64,000 nt of DNA from Planctomicrobium piriforme (GTDB taxonomy: Bacteria; Planctomycetota; Planctomycetia; Planctomycetales; Planctomycetaceae), in the NCBI RefSeq assembly GCF_900113665.1, contig NZ_FOQD01000011.1:124001-188000 (forward strand). Direction: 5' to 3'. The position numbers and the translations under genes were made by a program. The number at the start of each line of letters is the position of its first letter. The stretch's first letter is position 1. Below the pieces are notes generated by a model. It searched no databases. It had not been told where the DNA came from and was given only the letters and a program-made list of their open reading frames with translations. Shown here piece after piece: positions 18,832 to 28,985 of this stretch.

Positions 18832-19968
18832 ATGATGGATTCGACCTCGAGCGACAGTCGGTTTCAGGAGATTGCCCGCCGCGTCGAAGCCGGCCAGCGG
18901 CTGAGCTTTGACGACGGGCTGTATCTCGATCAGCACGCCGACCTGATGTCGCTGGGAGCTTTGGCCCATCAGGTTCGCGTCCGTCGGCACGGCAACGTCG
19001 CCTACTACAACACGAACGTGCATCTCAATCCGACGAACGTCTGCGTCTATCGCTGTACGTTCTGCGCGTTTCGTTCCGACTTGAAAGCCGAGAAGAGCTA
19101 CGTTTTTTCGGACAGCATGATTCGCGAACGGGTGCTGGAAGCGAAGTCCCAGGGGGCGACCGAAATTCACGTCGTCGGCGGCCTGCACCATCAGCGAAAG
19201 TTCGACTGGTATGTCGACATCGTGCGGGTGATTCACGAGACCTGGCCCGAGATCCACATCAAGGCCTGGACCGGCGTGGAGATCAACTGGTTCGCCCATC
19301 TGACGAAGAAGCCGTACAAGTGGATTCTCGAACAGTTGATCGATGCCGGGCTGGGGAGTCTGCCAGGCGGCGGCGCTGAGATTTTCGACACGGAAATCCG
19401 CGCGAAGATCTGCGAGCACAAGGCCGATCCCGACAGCTGGCTCGACATTCATCGCACCGCTCATGAACTCGGGCTGCGTTCGAACGCCACGATGCTCTAT
19501 GGGCATATCGAAGAGGCGCGACATCGCATCGACCACCTGCTGCGACTACGAGATCTGCAAGATCAGACAGGCGGATTCCAGACCTTCATTCCGCTGGCGT
19601 TCCACCCCGAAAATACCGGGATGACACACATCAAGAAGCCGACCTGTCATCAGGATCTGCGGACGATGGCGGTCGCGCGACTGATGCTCGACAACTTCGA
19701 TCACATCAAGGCCTACTGGATCATGCTTGGAGAAGAGACGGCGCAAGTTGCTCTCGGCTTTGGCGCCGACGACATCGACGGCACCGTCGTGCATGAAATT
19801 ATCTATCACGACGCCGGCGCGAAGACCCCAGAAGGCTTGACCGTCGGGGAGCTGCATCGCCTCATTCGCGAAGCCGGCTGCGAGCCAGTTGAGCGCGACA
19901 CGCTCTATCGCCGCGTCTACCGCGATGGCGCCGAGTGGCGCGTCGGCGAGCCGGTGCTGGTCGGATAG
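18832..19968 (+). CDS. mqnE: Aminofutalosine synthase (radical SAM)
   Basis: The 378-residue protein begins at the tandem ATGATG at 18832, shortly after CAGGA. The radical SAM cluster motif is C71-x3-C75-x2-C78 (NVCVYRCTFCAF). The blocks KAWTGVEINWFAHLTKK, GLGSLPGGGAEIF, RTAHELGLRSNATMLYGHIE and FIPLAFHPENTGM are diagnostic of MqnE rather than MqnC. It joins 3-[(1-carboxyvinyl)oxy]benzoate to an adenosyl radical to make aminofutalosine, the second step of the futalosine menaquinone pathway. No other mqn gene adjoins it; a UbiD-type decarboxylase at 36254-38086 may act later in the same route. Confidence 0.93.
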   Translation: MMDSTSSDSRFQEIARRVEAGQRLSFDDGLYLDQHADLMSLGALAHQVRVRRHGNVAYYNTNVHLNPTNVCVYRCTFCAFRSDLKAEKSYVFSDSMIRERVLEAKSQGATEIHVVGGLHHQRKFDWYVDIVRVIHETWPEIHIKAWTGVEINWFAHLTKKPYKWILEQLIDAGLGSLPGGGAEIFDTEIRAKICEHKADPDSWLDIHRTAHELGLRSNATMLYGHIEEARHRIDHLLRLRDLQDQTGGFQTFIPLAFHPENTGMTHIKKPTCHQDLRTMAVARLMLDNFDHIKAYWIMLGEETAQVALGFGADDIDGTVVHEIIYHDAGAKTPEGLTVGELHRLIREAGCEPVERDTLYRRVYRDGAEWRVGEPVLVG

Positions 19969-20000
19969 AGGCATCCAGCGTGTTCATTCTTCCCTGATAG

Positions 20001-20723
20001 TCATCTGTTCCAAGTCAGGGAAAGCCACGGTCGCGTCATCTGGCGTTCTTTTCGCAGTTCACGGCAAACCAGCAGAAAGACGACCACATAGCTGATGCCG
20101 CCTCCCAGCATCCGCAGCATGACCGCCGATGAGAGCCCCTGTTCTGCCCCGCCCCAGGAGAACAGTCCATAGCTTCCGGCGAATAACAAACCGCCCATGA
20201 TTGCTTTGAAGATGGCAGACCATTGCTGATCTGACTCCAGGTCGGCGACAGCGCGTCCGCCCAGCCAGACCGTTCCGGCACTGCAGACGCCGTAAAACAA
20301 ACAGAGCTGCAGGATCAGAAAGCGGGCAGTCGACAGGAACTGCTCGCCGCGTAACCACGACGTCGGCCAAATGACAGAAAACGCAATCAGCGCGAGCAGC
20401 GCTGCATTACTGCCGCCAACTCGCAGGGCTTCGAGAAATGGCGGCGTCTGCGACGCGCTAAACAGCCGAATGGAGATGCCATACGCGAGGCGCTCGAAGT
20501 GCGGAACAGTGGCCTGCAATTCATGGCGAATTTCTGCAGCCGAGCCGAACGACGCAACGGCCTGAGACAGGGCCGCTTTTTCAGATTGTCCGGCGTCGAG
20601 GGCAGTCTGCCAGTGGTCATGCAGTAAGGAATAAAGCTCTTCCCGCATTCTCATCTTGCGTTCGAGGCTGGCAAAAATCGGACGCACCGTCTGTTCCACA
20701 GGGATCATCAGTTCCTGCTTCAT
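20001..20723 (-). CDS. Membrane protein with permease-prefix-like N-terminus, partner of PadR
   Basis: The 240-residue product starts at the ATG at 20723, whose first bases overlap the TGA of the PadR gene (ATGA), so translation is coupled. The N-terminal 80 residues are a helical cytoplasmic domain (MREELYSLLHDHWQTALDAG and AVASFGSAAEIRHELQ) like the prefix domains found before permeases controlled by PadR regulators. Four membrane helices follow (about 100-120, 132-155, 172-195, 205-225). The partner of this module is often an ABC permease, but none is here. Export or envelope-stress sensing is a guess from context. Confidence 0.8.
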   Translation of the reverse strand: MKQELMIPVEQTVRPIFASLERKMRMREELYSLLHDHWQTALDAGQSEKAALSQAVASFGSAAEIRHELQATVPHFERLAYGISIRLFSASQTPPFLEALRVGGSNAALLALIAFSVIWPTSWLRGEQFLSTARFLILQLCLFYGVCSAGTVWLGGRAVADLESDQQWSAIFKAIMGGLLFAGSYGLFSWGGAEQGLSSAVMLRMLGGGISYVVVFLLVCRELRKERQMTRPWLSLTWNR

Positions 20724-21070
20724 GTCGCTGCTCCCATAAGAATTGGGCCCACCACGTTTACAAAGTTCTTCCACTCCTGGCGTCCGGCCGCCAGAACCTG
20801 CGTTCCCTTTTCCGTCAGCTGATAGATTCGGCGACGAGGTCCGCGTCTTTCATTGTCATCAGGCTCCCATGTGGCTTGGACCAGCCCTTGCCGTTCCAGG
20901 CGATAAAGCACGGGATAGACCGACCCCTCTTTGAGTTTCAGCAGGCCGCAACCCCGCGCCTCCAGCCGCTTCACGATCTCAAAACCGTGTGCGTCTCCCT
21001 GTTCCAGCACGGAGAGCAGCATCGTCTCAAGATGGCCGCGAACCTGATTTCCTCGAATCCCTGCCAGCAT
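20720..21070 (-). CDS. PadR-family transcriptional regulator
   Basis: The 116-residue protein starts MLAGIRGNQVRGHLETMLLS (ATG 21070). It is a PadR-type winged helix: LSVLEQGDAHGFEIVKRLEA, LLKLKEGSVYPVLYRLERQG and the wing RRRIYQLTEKGTQVL. These regulators repress their own operon and release DNA on binding a small ligand. The gene heads a two-gene operon with the membrane protein downstream (four-base ATGA overlap) and has a good sigma-70-like promoter just upstream. Confidence 0.93.
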   Translation of the reverse strand: MLAGIRGNQVRGHLETMLLSVLEQGDAHGFEIVKRLEARGCGLLKLKEGSVYPVLYRLERQGLVQATWEPDDNERRGPRRRIYQLTEKGTQVLAAGRQEWKNFVNVVGPILMGAAT

Positions 21071-21107
21071 GTCGGTCGCCTCGCAGTGAGAAAGTCGTTC
21101 CAGGCGA

Positions 21108-21136
21108 ATTTTGCAACGGCAGATACTATGTGTCAA
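21108..21136 (-). promoter_or_regulatory. Predicted promoter of the PadR operon
   Basis: On the minus strand, TTGACA (complement of 21131-21136) is followed after 17 bases by CAAAAT (complement of 21108-21113, four of six matches to TATAAT). The predicted start would lie about 30 bases upstream of the ATG at 21070. Confidence 0.5.
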
Positions 21137-21308
21137 CAAGTATTTAGGAAATGATTTGTTTTACTCGACGGAACGCAGGTATCTGGCTGCCGGTAGAGGC
21201 TCATTACGGCTCAATGACTGGAGAAACCGCAAGCTTTCTTTCCCTCCTGCCCATGCGTAGACTGCGGCTCAGTCCCTCTCGCTGCGTTGGCTTTCCATGG
21301 ATCCCGAC

Positions 21309-21896
21309 ATGAGTTCGCGTACTGAGATCCTCCGCATGATTCGCAGGAACCTGCCGCAATCGACGGAGTTGCCGGAACTCACAGGCCCGTGGATTGAGTA
21401 TCCCGACCTCACCGCACAGTTCTCGCAGGTGCTGGAGTTTGTCGGCGGAGAATGTCATGTCGTCGATTCGGTCGACGAGATTCCGGCGATCATGGGAGAT
21501 ATCGGCGGACCTGACAAAGTTGTGGTCAGCGGCGTGCCCAATCTGTACCCGGGTCGCTGCAATCAGAACAGCTTCGATGACCCGCACGCGCTGGGCGGCG
21601 TGGACTTGGCAGTCATGCCGGGCCAGTTGGCCGTTGCCGAGAATGCAGCGGTGTGGGTGAATGCCGAGAATGTGCGACATCGGGCGATTTACTTCATCTG
21701 CCAGCATCTCGCGCTCGTGGTTCCTCAACAGGCGCTGGTGCCGCATCTGCATGCCGCGTACGAGCGGATTCAGGTGGGAGCGTCGCCTTTTGGCTGCTTC
21801 ATTTCCGGACCGTCAAAGACGGCGGATATTGAGCAGTCGCTGGTGAAAGGGGCGCACGGAGCCCGCACGCTCAAGGTCTTTCTTACCAGGAATTGA
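21309..21896 (+). CDS. LUD-domain (LutC/YkgG-like) protein
   Basis: The 195-residue protein (ATG 21309; ATG 21297 is four codons earlier) begins MSSRTEILRMIRRNL and shows the LUD blocks VVSGVPNLYP, GVDLAVMPGQLAVAENAAVW, LALVVPQQALVPHLHAAYER and the ending FISGPSKTADIEQSLVKGAHGA. The SGPSKTADIE segment is the family signature. LutC works with LutA and LutB in oxidation of L-lactate to pyruvate. Here it is alone: a LutB homologue lies 19.6 kb away at 41518-42903 and no LutA is in the window. The naming by family is firm; the lactate role is an inference. Confidence 0.88.
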   Translation: MSSRTEILRMIRRNLPQSTELPELTGPWIEYPDLTAQFSQVLEFVGGECHVVDSVDEIPAIMGDIGGPDKVVVSGVPNLYPGRCNQNSFDDPHALGGVDLAVMPGQLAVAENAAVWVNAENVRHRAIYFICQHLALVVPQQALVPHLHAAYERIQVGASPFGCFISGPSKTADIEQSLVKGAHGARTLKVFLTRN

Positions 21897-22245
21897 GAAG
21901 ACGCCCGTCAGTGGAATCTCTCTCTTCAGCAATCCCTCTCTTTCTGTGGATTGGGTTTACCTGCCGAGGTCCTGAAAGTTCTGCCAAGGTGGCAGTGGTT
22001 GCTTTCTCTCATCGCAGGTCGCAAGTTGTAAGTCGTTGTGGAAATGCAGGTTGCGACACCTTGTCTGCGCTCGGCATGGCGGTTGCATAAGACGGCTGTT
22101 ACGTCGGAAATCTGTCATTCCAGACAGTCACAACGGTTGTCTGGAGGCAGCAGAGATTCTCTGAAGTCAAAAACGTCGGATCTGGCAGCCGCAAAACGCG
22201 GGCTGCGTCGGGATCTGACAGCGAAGCGCTGGATGAGGAGTAATC
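21897..22245. promoter_or_regulatory. Upstream region of groEL1 with a perfect inverted repeat
   Basis: This 349-base gap has no gene. A perfect seven-base inverted repeat, CCAGACA (22120-22126) and TGTCTGG (22138-22144) with an 11-base spacer, lies about 100 bases before the GTG start. It is not the CIRCE element (TTAGCACTC-N9-GAGTGCTAA), which I could not find. It could be an operator or a leader hairpin. Confidence 0.4.
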
Positions 22246-23946
<1,701 letters not shown>

Positions 23947-24076
23947 TCGCGTTGGGATTTGTCAATGGTCATTTGTCATTGGCGAAAGACAGCCATCATT
24001 CGATTGATTTCATTCCTGGCTTAGGTCGGGGTTACCAAAACACTGAATTCAAAGTTCTCACGAGGAGTTGCTAGAG

Positions 24077-24367
24077 ATGACGTTGAAGCCGCTTGATGAT
24101 CGTGTGGTCGTGGAACCGCTGACTGCTGAAGAAACCACCGCTGGTGGAATCGTGCTGCCGGACAGCGCCAAGGAAAAGCCGCAACGGGGAACGATCCTCG
24201 CCGTCGGCCCAGGCCGTCTGCTGGATAGCGGCGAACGCTCGACCCTGAGCGTGAAAATTGGCGACGAAGTGCTGTTCGGAAAATACGGCGGCACCGAGAT
24301 CGAAGTCGACGGCAAGGAAATCAAGATTCTCCGCGAAAGCGACATCCTCGCCAAAGTGGTCAGCTAG
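24077..24367 (+). CDS. groES: 10 kDa co-chaperonin GroES
   Basis: The 96-residue protein starts MTLKPLDDRVVVEPL (ATG 24077) after GAGGAG. The mobile loop (EETTAGGIVLPDSAKEKPQR, residues 20-39) and the GDEVLFGKYGGTEIEVDGKE core are intact, as is the end ILRESDILAKV. It caps the GroEL chamber. It sits between two groEL copies, separated by 130 bases from copy 1 and 207 bases from copy 2. The stop codon TAG is the start of a short hairpin repeat. Confidence 0.97.
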   Translation: MTLKPLDDRVVVEPLTAEETTAGGIVLPDSAKEKPQRGTILAVGPGRLLDSGERSTLSVKIGDEVLFGKYGGTEIEVDGKEIKILRESDILAKVVS

Positions 24368-24389
24368 AGCAGTTTGCTCTACCGGGTGC
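24365..24389 (+). repeat. Post-stop hairpin repeat TAGAGCAGTTTGCTCTACC
   Basis: The stem TAGAGCA/TGCTCTA includes the groES stop codon and is followed by CCGGGTGCGGGC. The same element with one change (TAGAGCAGCTTGCTCTACC, then GGGTGCAGGC) follows the amidotransferase-like gene at 44137-44164, again using its stop codon. Confidence 0.75.
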
Positions 24390-24574
24390 GGGCAGCGGGG
24401 CGTCTTCAGTTCATGAACGCCCTCGCGTCTGCCCGCAGATCGCTGTAACGAGAATGTCTCCGCGAGTAGTTCATTACACATATTCGGCTGGAGGAAGCAG
24501 GGGCCTCACATGGTCTGGCCCCTGACCTCTGACCCCTCTCCCCTGAATTTTTATCCTCAACGAGGAGCCAATCG

Positions 24575-26194
24575 GTGGCAAAACAATTGCTCTTTGATGA
24601 TCGCGCTCGCCTGAAGCTGCAGCGCGGCGTGAATACTCTGGCCGACGCAGTCGCCGTGACGATGGGCCCGACCGGCCGCAATGTCATCATCGACAAAAGC
24701 TTCGGCAACCCGCTCGTAACCAAGGACGGCGTCACCGTCTCCAAGGAAATCGATCTGGATGACCCGTACGAAAACATGGGCGCCAAGCTGGTGAACGAAG
24801 TCGCCTCGAAAACGAGCGACACCGCCGGCGACGGCACCACAACGGCCACCGTGCTGGCCAGGGCGATCTACGAAGAAGGGCTCCGCAGCATCTCGCTGGG
24901 TGCCAATCCGCAGATCGTGCGTCGCGGCATCGAAAAGGCTGTGGACGCCGCCATCACTTTCCTGGAAGGCTTCGCTCGTCCGGTTTCCGGCAAGAAGGAA
25001 ATCGAACAGGTCGGCGCGATCTCGGCCAACAACGATATCGAAATCGGAAAAATGATTGCCGACGCCATGGAAAAGGTCGGCCGTGACGGCGTGATCACCG
25101 TGGAAGAAGGCAAGAGCAGCACGACCACGCTGGAACTCGCCGAGGGAATGCAGTTCGACAAGGGCTACATTTCTCCCTACTTCGTGACCGATCCGGCCGA
25201 AATGAAGGCCGTGCTGGAGAACTGCTTCATCCTCCTGCACGAAAAGAAAATTTCGAACCTGCGGGACTTCATCCCCCTGCTCGAGAAGACCGCCCAGACC
25301 GGCAAGCCGTTGCTGGTGATTGCAGAAGACGTGGACAGCGAAGCTTTGACCGCCCTGGTGGTCAACCGCCTCCGCGGCGTGCTGCAGGTGTGTGCCGTGA
25401 AGGCCCCCGGCTTCGGCGATCGTCGCAAGGCGATGCTGCAGGACATGGCGGTGCTGACCGGCGGCACCCTGATTTCCGAAGACCTTGGCCTCAAGCTCGA
25501 AAACATCGAGCTGTCGCAGCTCGGCCGGGCCAAGAAAGTGGAAGTCAGCAAAGACACCTGCACCATCATCGATGGAGCAGGCGATCAGAAAGACATTCAG
25601 AAGCGCGTCGCGCAGATGAAGAAGCAGATCGAAGACACCGACAGCGAATACGATCGCGAGAAGTTCCAGGAACGTCTCGCCAAGCTGACGGGCGGAGTCG
25701 CGATTATCTCGGTCGGTGCGGCCACCGAAGCCGAAATGAAGCAGACCAAGGCCCGCATGGAAGACGCCCTGCACGCGACCCGTGCGGCTGTGGAAGAAGG
25801 CATTCTTCCAGGCGGTGGCGTCGCCCTGCTCCGCTCGATCAAGGCGATCGAAGCTGTGAAGGCCAAAGGAGACGAGCAGATCGGCATCGACATCATCGTG
25901 CGGGCTCTCGAAGCTCCAATCCGCCAGATCACCGGTAACGCCGGCGAAGACGGCTCGGTGATTGCCGACGAAGTCAAGAACCACAGCGAGCCGACCTACG
26001 GGTATAATGCCGCTACCGGCAAGTATGTGGACATGTACAAAGCCGGGATCATCGATCCGGCCAAGGTGGTGAAGAGCGCTCTCCGGAACGCCGCTTCCAT
26101 CGCCGGCCTGATGCTGACGACCTCCGTGCTGATCACCAAGAGCGACGATGCCAAGGGCGGATCGAAGCCTGCGGTGGAAGGCTCAGTCCGGTAA
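24575..26194 (+). CDS. groEL: 60 kDa chaperonin GroEL, copy 2 (no GGM tail)
   Basis: The 539-residue protein starts at a GTG with GAGGAG upstream. The chaperonin motifs are intact: MGPTGRNVIIDKSFG, VTKDGVTVSKEI, GDGTTTATVLARAI, AVEEGILPGGGVALLRS. The C-terminus ends SKPAVEGSVR without the GGM repeats that copy 1 has, so its cavity and substrate range may differ. It lies 207 bases past groES. Duplicated groEL genes are known in several phyla, often with a housekeeping and a specialised copy; which is which cannot be decided from sequence alone. Confidence 0.96.
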   Translation: MAKQLLFDDRARLKLQRGVNTLADAVAVTMGPTGRNVIIDKSFGNPLVTKDGVTVSKEIDLDDPYENMGAKLVNEVASKTSDTAGDGTTTATVLARAIYEEGLRSISLGANPQIVRRGIEKAVDAAITFLEGFARPVSGKKEIEQVGAISANNDIEIGKMIADAMEKVGRDGVITVEEGKSSTTTLELAEGMQFDKGYISPYFVTDPAEMKAVLENCFILLHEKKISNLRDFIPLLEKTAQTGKPLLVIAEDVDSEALTALVVNRLRGVLQVCAVKAPGFGDRRKAMLQDMAVLTGGTLISEDLGLKLENIELSQLGRAKKVEVSKDTCTIIDGAGDQKDIQKRVAQMKKQIEDTDSEYDREKFQERLAKLTGGVAIISVGAATEAEMKQTKARMEDALHATRAAVEEGILPGGGVALLRSIKAIEAVKAKGDEQIGIDIIVRALEAPIRQITGNAGEDGSVIADEVKNHSEPTYGYNAATGKYVDMYKAGIIDPAKVVKSALRNAASIAGLMLTTSVLITKSDDAKGGSKPAVEGSVR

Positions 26195-26573
26195 GCCGGA
26201 TTTGTCATTGGTCATTTCTCAATTGTCATTTGTCATTGATGCGGTTTTGGAAGCATCCGGTGGCTCAGGACGAGTGATGAATGAGCAATCGGTATCAAAG
26301 GCAATGCGAGCCGCCGGAACCCGGCGGCTCGCTGTCTGTCCGGATCGATCTTTTCGACAGGTTGACTCGGCTGCGACAATTGGGAGAAGTCCAGCGTCGA
26401 GAGACCAGTGTCCAGAGCCAGAAGGTGCGATCGGGAGTTGGACGACTTCTCAACGCTCAACCCTCATCGCTCAACGACTTCCTCAATGGCCCAATGACAA
26501 ATGACCATTGACCAATGACAAATTCCTTTCCACCCTGAGCATTGGCTCCTGTTTTCTGCCCCTACCGAAGAAC
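26195..26573. repeat. Repeat-rich spacer between groEL2 and dnaJ
   Basis: No gene is seen in 379 bases. GTCATTGGTCATTTCTC units lie at 26203-26240 and their inverted form (CAATGACAAATGACCATTGA) at 26491-26523, framing the spacer. Between them are a GTCCAGCGTCGAGAGACCAG unit (26390-26425) and CTCAACGCTCAACCCTCATC units (26450-26475). Confidence 0.8.
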
Positions 26574-27749
26574 ATGCCTTCCTCCATGGCTTCCAAACGC
26601 GATTACTATGAAGTCCTGAGCGTCACCAAAACGGCGACGAGCGAGGAGATCAAGAAGTCCTACAAGAAGCTGGTCATCAAGTACCACCCGGACAAGAACC
26701 CCGGCGACGAAGAAGCGATCGTGATGTTCAAGGAATGCGCCGAGGCTTATGAAGTCCTCAGCGATCCGAACAAGCGGAGCCGGTACGACCAGTTTGGACA
26801 TGCCGGCGTGAATGCCGGCGCTCGCGGCGGCGGTGCCGGAGGCTTTCAGGACATCAGCGATGTCTTCGACGCATTCGGCGACCTGTTCGAAGGCTTCGGA
26901 CTGGGTGGACGTCCCGGTCGTCGCGGCGGAGCAGCCCGGGGACCAGACCTACAGGTCAGCGTCACGCTCGATCTGCGGGAAGCGGCGACCGGCTGCAAGA
27001 AAGAGGTCACCGTTCATCGCCACAAGGCCTGCGGCACGTGCAGCGGTTCCGGCGCGAAGCCAGGGTCAAAGCCCGAGGTGTGCGAATACTGCGGCGGGCA
27101 TGGTCAGGTCGTCCAGGCGCAAGGCTTCTTTCGAGTGCAGACCACCTGTCCGGCCTGTCGCGGCTCCGGCAAAGTCATTCGCAGCAAATGCGAAGACTGC
27201 CAGGGCTCCGGTCTGCAGGGAGAACTCGTTAAACGCGTGGTGACCATTCCGGCGGGGATCGATCACGGTCAGTCGCTCTGCCTGCGGGGCGAAGGCGAAG
27301 CGGGACCGAATGGCGGCCCGTCGGGCGATCTGTACATTGAAGTCCGCGTGAACGAGCATTCGATCTTCCATCGCGAAGGTCCGCACCTGCTCTGCCGCGT
27401 GCCGATTTCCTACTCGCAGGCAGCGCTCGGCGCGACGATCGAAATTCCGCTGCTCATCGGCAAGGAAGAACTGAAGATCCCTGCCGGGACACAGCCAGGC
27501 GAGATGTTTCGCATTCGCGGCAAAGGCATGCCCGACCCGCGAGGTCGCGACGTGGGAGACCTGCATGTCGAAATTCAGGTGATGGTGCCCAAGAAACTGG
27601 GCGACGACCACGAGCAACTGCTGAGGAAGCTGGCGGAATTCGAGAAGGTCGACGTCCATCCGCATCAGAAAAGCTGGCTGAAGAAGATCAAGGATTTTGT
27701 CACCGGCGGATCCGGAGACGATGGGGAAGACGACGACGACGAGAAGTAA
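26574..27749 (+). CDS. dnaJ: Chaperone protein DnaJ
   Basis: The 391-residue protein (ATG 26574; ATG 26586 is four codons later) starts its J domain at KRDYYEVLSVTKTATSEE with the HPD motif at residues 38-40. A Gly/Phe linker follows, then four zinc-binding CxxCxGxG motifs (CGTCSGSG, CEYCGGHG, CPACRGSG, CEDCQGSG), then the substrate-binding beta domains, and an acidic tail (GDDGEDDDDEK). It stimulates DnaK ATPase. dnaK itself is not in the window; grpE follows 117 bases later on the same strand. Confidence 0.97.
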   Translation: MPSSMASKRDYYEVLSVTKTATSEEIKKSYKKLVIKYHPDKNPGDEEAIVMFKECAEAYEVLSDPNKRSRYDQFGHAGVNAGARGGGAGGFQDISDVFDAFGDLFEGFGLGGRPGRRGGAARGPDLQVSVTLDLREAATGCKKEVTVHRHKACGTCSGSGAKPGSKPEVCEYCGGHGQVVQAQGFFRVQTTCPACRGSGKVIRSKCEDCQGSGLQGELVKRVVTIPAGIDHGQSLCLRGEGEAGPNGGPSGDLYIEVRVNEHSIFHREGPHLLCRVPISYSQAALGATIEIPLLIGKEELKIPAGTQPGEMFRIRGKGMPDPRGRDVGDLHVEIQVMVPKKLGDDHEQLLRKLAEFEKVDVHPHQKSWLKKIKDFVTGGSGDDGEDDDDEK

Positions 27750-27790
27750 CAGACGGGCGGTCATCGCCAATGGTGATCGCATGATGATTT

Positions 27791-27839
27791 GCCCCTCACC
27801 CCCAACCCCTCTCCCCTGGGTACAGGGGCGAGGGGAGTT
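27791..27839. repeat. CCCCTCACCCCC repeat before grpE
   Basis: An imperfect palindrome reading CCCCTCACCCCCAACCCCTC then CCTGGGTACAGGGGCGAGGGG. Near-identical units are at 31206-31254, 35975-36040 and, split by the insertion sequence, 28968-28980 with 30408-30433. Confidence 0.8.
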
Positions 27840-27866
27840 GTTCGTTCTCAAGCACTCAGAGTAGCC

Positions 27867-28427
27867 ATGGCAGTCAATCAACCTGGTCAATCCGATTTCA
27901 CGGGCGGCGGAAGCGAAAGCCCAGACGTGAAGAACGCACCCGACGCGGAAGTGTCGCCGACGATCGACATGGTGCAGGTTCTCACCTCGGAGCGGGACGA
28001 TTTGAAAGACCAACTGCTCCGCACCCGGGCGGAGATGGACAACATCCGCAAGCGGCTCAACCGCGAGCGCGATGAGGAACGCCGTTACGCGGCTTTGCCG
28101 GTCGTGCGGGAACTGTTGCCGGCCTTCGATAATCTGCAGCGCGCTGTCGACGCCGGACAGCGGGACCATAACGCCGACGTCCTGCTGCAAGGGGTGCAGA
28201 TGGTGCTCAAGCAACTGGACGATGTGCTGAGCCGTTTGAACGTGAAGACAATTCCTTCGGTCGGCCTGGCATTCGACCCGAACGTGCATGAAGCGCTGCA
28301 GCAGGTTCCGACCGCCGAGCACCCGCCAATGACCGTACTGCAGGAACTGGAACGCGGTTTCCAGATTCACGAACGGGTGATCCGCCCGAGCAAAGTGATC
28401 GTGGCGGCCGCACCGCAAGAGAAATAG
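27867..28427 (+). CDS. grpE: Nucleotide exchange factor GrpE
   Basis: The 186-residue product starts MAVNQPGQSDFTGGG (ATG 27867); the longer frame upstream is the translated CCCCTCACC repeat and is not real. A disordered N-terminus is followed by the long helix LTSERDDLKDQLLRTRAEMD-NIRKRLNRER and the beta domain containing PSVGLAFDPNVHEALQQVP and the ending GFQIHERVIRPSKVIVA. It releases ADP from DnaK. It clusters with dnaJ and the groE genes. Confidence 0.96.
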   Translation: MAVNQPGQSDFTGGGSESPDVKNAPDAEVSPTIDMVQVLTSERDDLKDQLLRTRAEMDNIRKRLNRERDEERRYAALPVVRELLPAFDNLQRAVDAGQRDHNADVLLQGVQMVLKQLDDVLSRLNVKTIPSVGLAFDPNVHEALQQVPTAEHPPMTVLQELERGFQIHERVIRPSKVIVAAAPQEK

Positions 28428-28623
28428 GTAGTAATCAGTTTTCAGTCGTCAGTTTTCAGTTCAGACAAAGTCACCGCTGTTTACGAAACGTCTGATGAAT
28501 ATTAGATGAACCTTGAGCGATCAGCGTTGAGTGTCATTCAGCCATCAATCGCGACACACTCAACACTCGTCACTCAACTCCTTCCGGCTCTGGACACTGG
28601 TCTCTCGACCCTGGACTTCTTCA
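28428..28623. repeat. Repeat-rich spacer before the FmdB gene
   Basis: It holds TCAGTTTTCAGTCGTCAGTT units (28437-28462), TTGAGCGATCAGCGTTGAGT (28512-28531), CACTCAACACTCGTCACTCA (28557-28576), and CTGGACACTGGTCTCTCGAC (28592-28611), in the same order as other repeat clusters. Confidence 0.75.
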
Positions 28624-28950
28624 ATGCCTACCTACGATTACGAGTGCAAAAGCTGTCAGCACACCTGGGAAGCCTTTCAATCGATCAAGGCGCCGGCGAT
28701 CAAGAAATGTCCGGAGTGCGGTAAGAACTCCGCCGTGCGCGTGATCGGCCCGGGCGCAGGCATCATCTTCAAGGGGTCGGGCTTCTACATCACCGACTAC
28801 CGCAGCGATTCCTACAAGAAAGCCGCCGCGGCCGATTCGAGTTCCTCGGGGAGTTCGGACAGCAGCAGTAAGTCTGACAGCGCCAAGTCGGAGACGCCCA
28901 AGAGCTCCGAATCGAAGCCGGCTCCGAAGAAGAAAAAGAACTCCGACTGA
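28624..28950 (+). CDS. FmdB-type zinc-ribbon regulatory protein
   Basis: The 108-residue protein starts MPTYDYECKSCQHTWEAFQS. The zinc ribbon uses CKSC (residues 8-11) and CPEC (about 29-32), followed by the conserved IFKGSGFYITDYRS. The C-terminal 40 residues are a low-complexity Ser/Lys/Asp tail ending in lysines (KKKKNSD), possibly nucleic-acid binding. FmdB-like ribbons occur in most bacteria and are suggested to regulate transcription or interact with ribosomes; the role is unproven. The ATG lies directly after a repeat unit, with no clear ribosome site. Confidence 0.88.
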   Translation: MPTYDYECKSCQHTWEAFQSIKAPAIKKCPECGKNSAVRVIGPGAGIIFKGSGFYITDYRSDSYKKAAAADSSSSGSSDSSSKSDSAKSETPKSSESKPAPKKKKNSD

Positions 28951-28985
28951 GAGATGGAATTCAACGCTCCCCTCGCCCCAGTACT

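Noticed and set aside
21897..22245. A CIRCE operator upstream of groEL1
   Set aside because: No TTAGCACTC-N9-GAGTGCTAA match was found; only a different inverted repeat is present.
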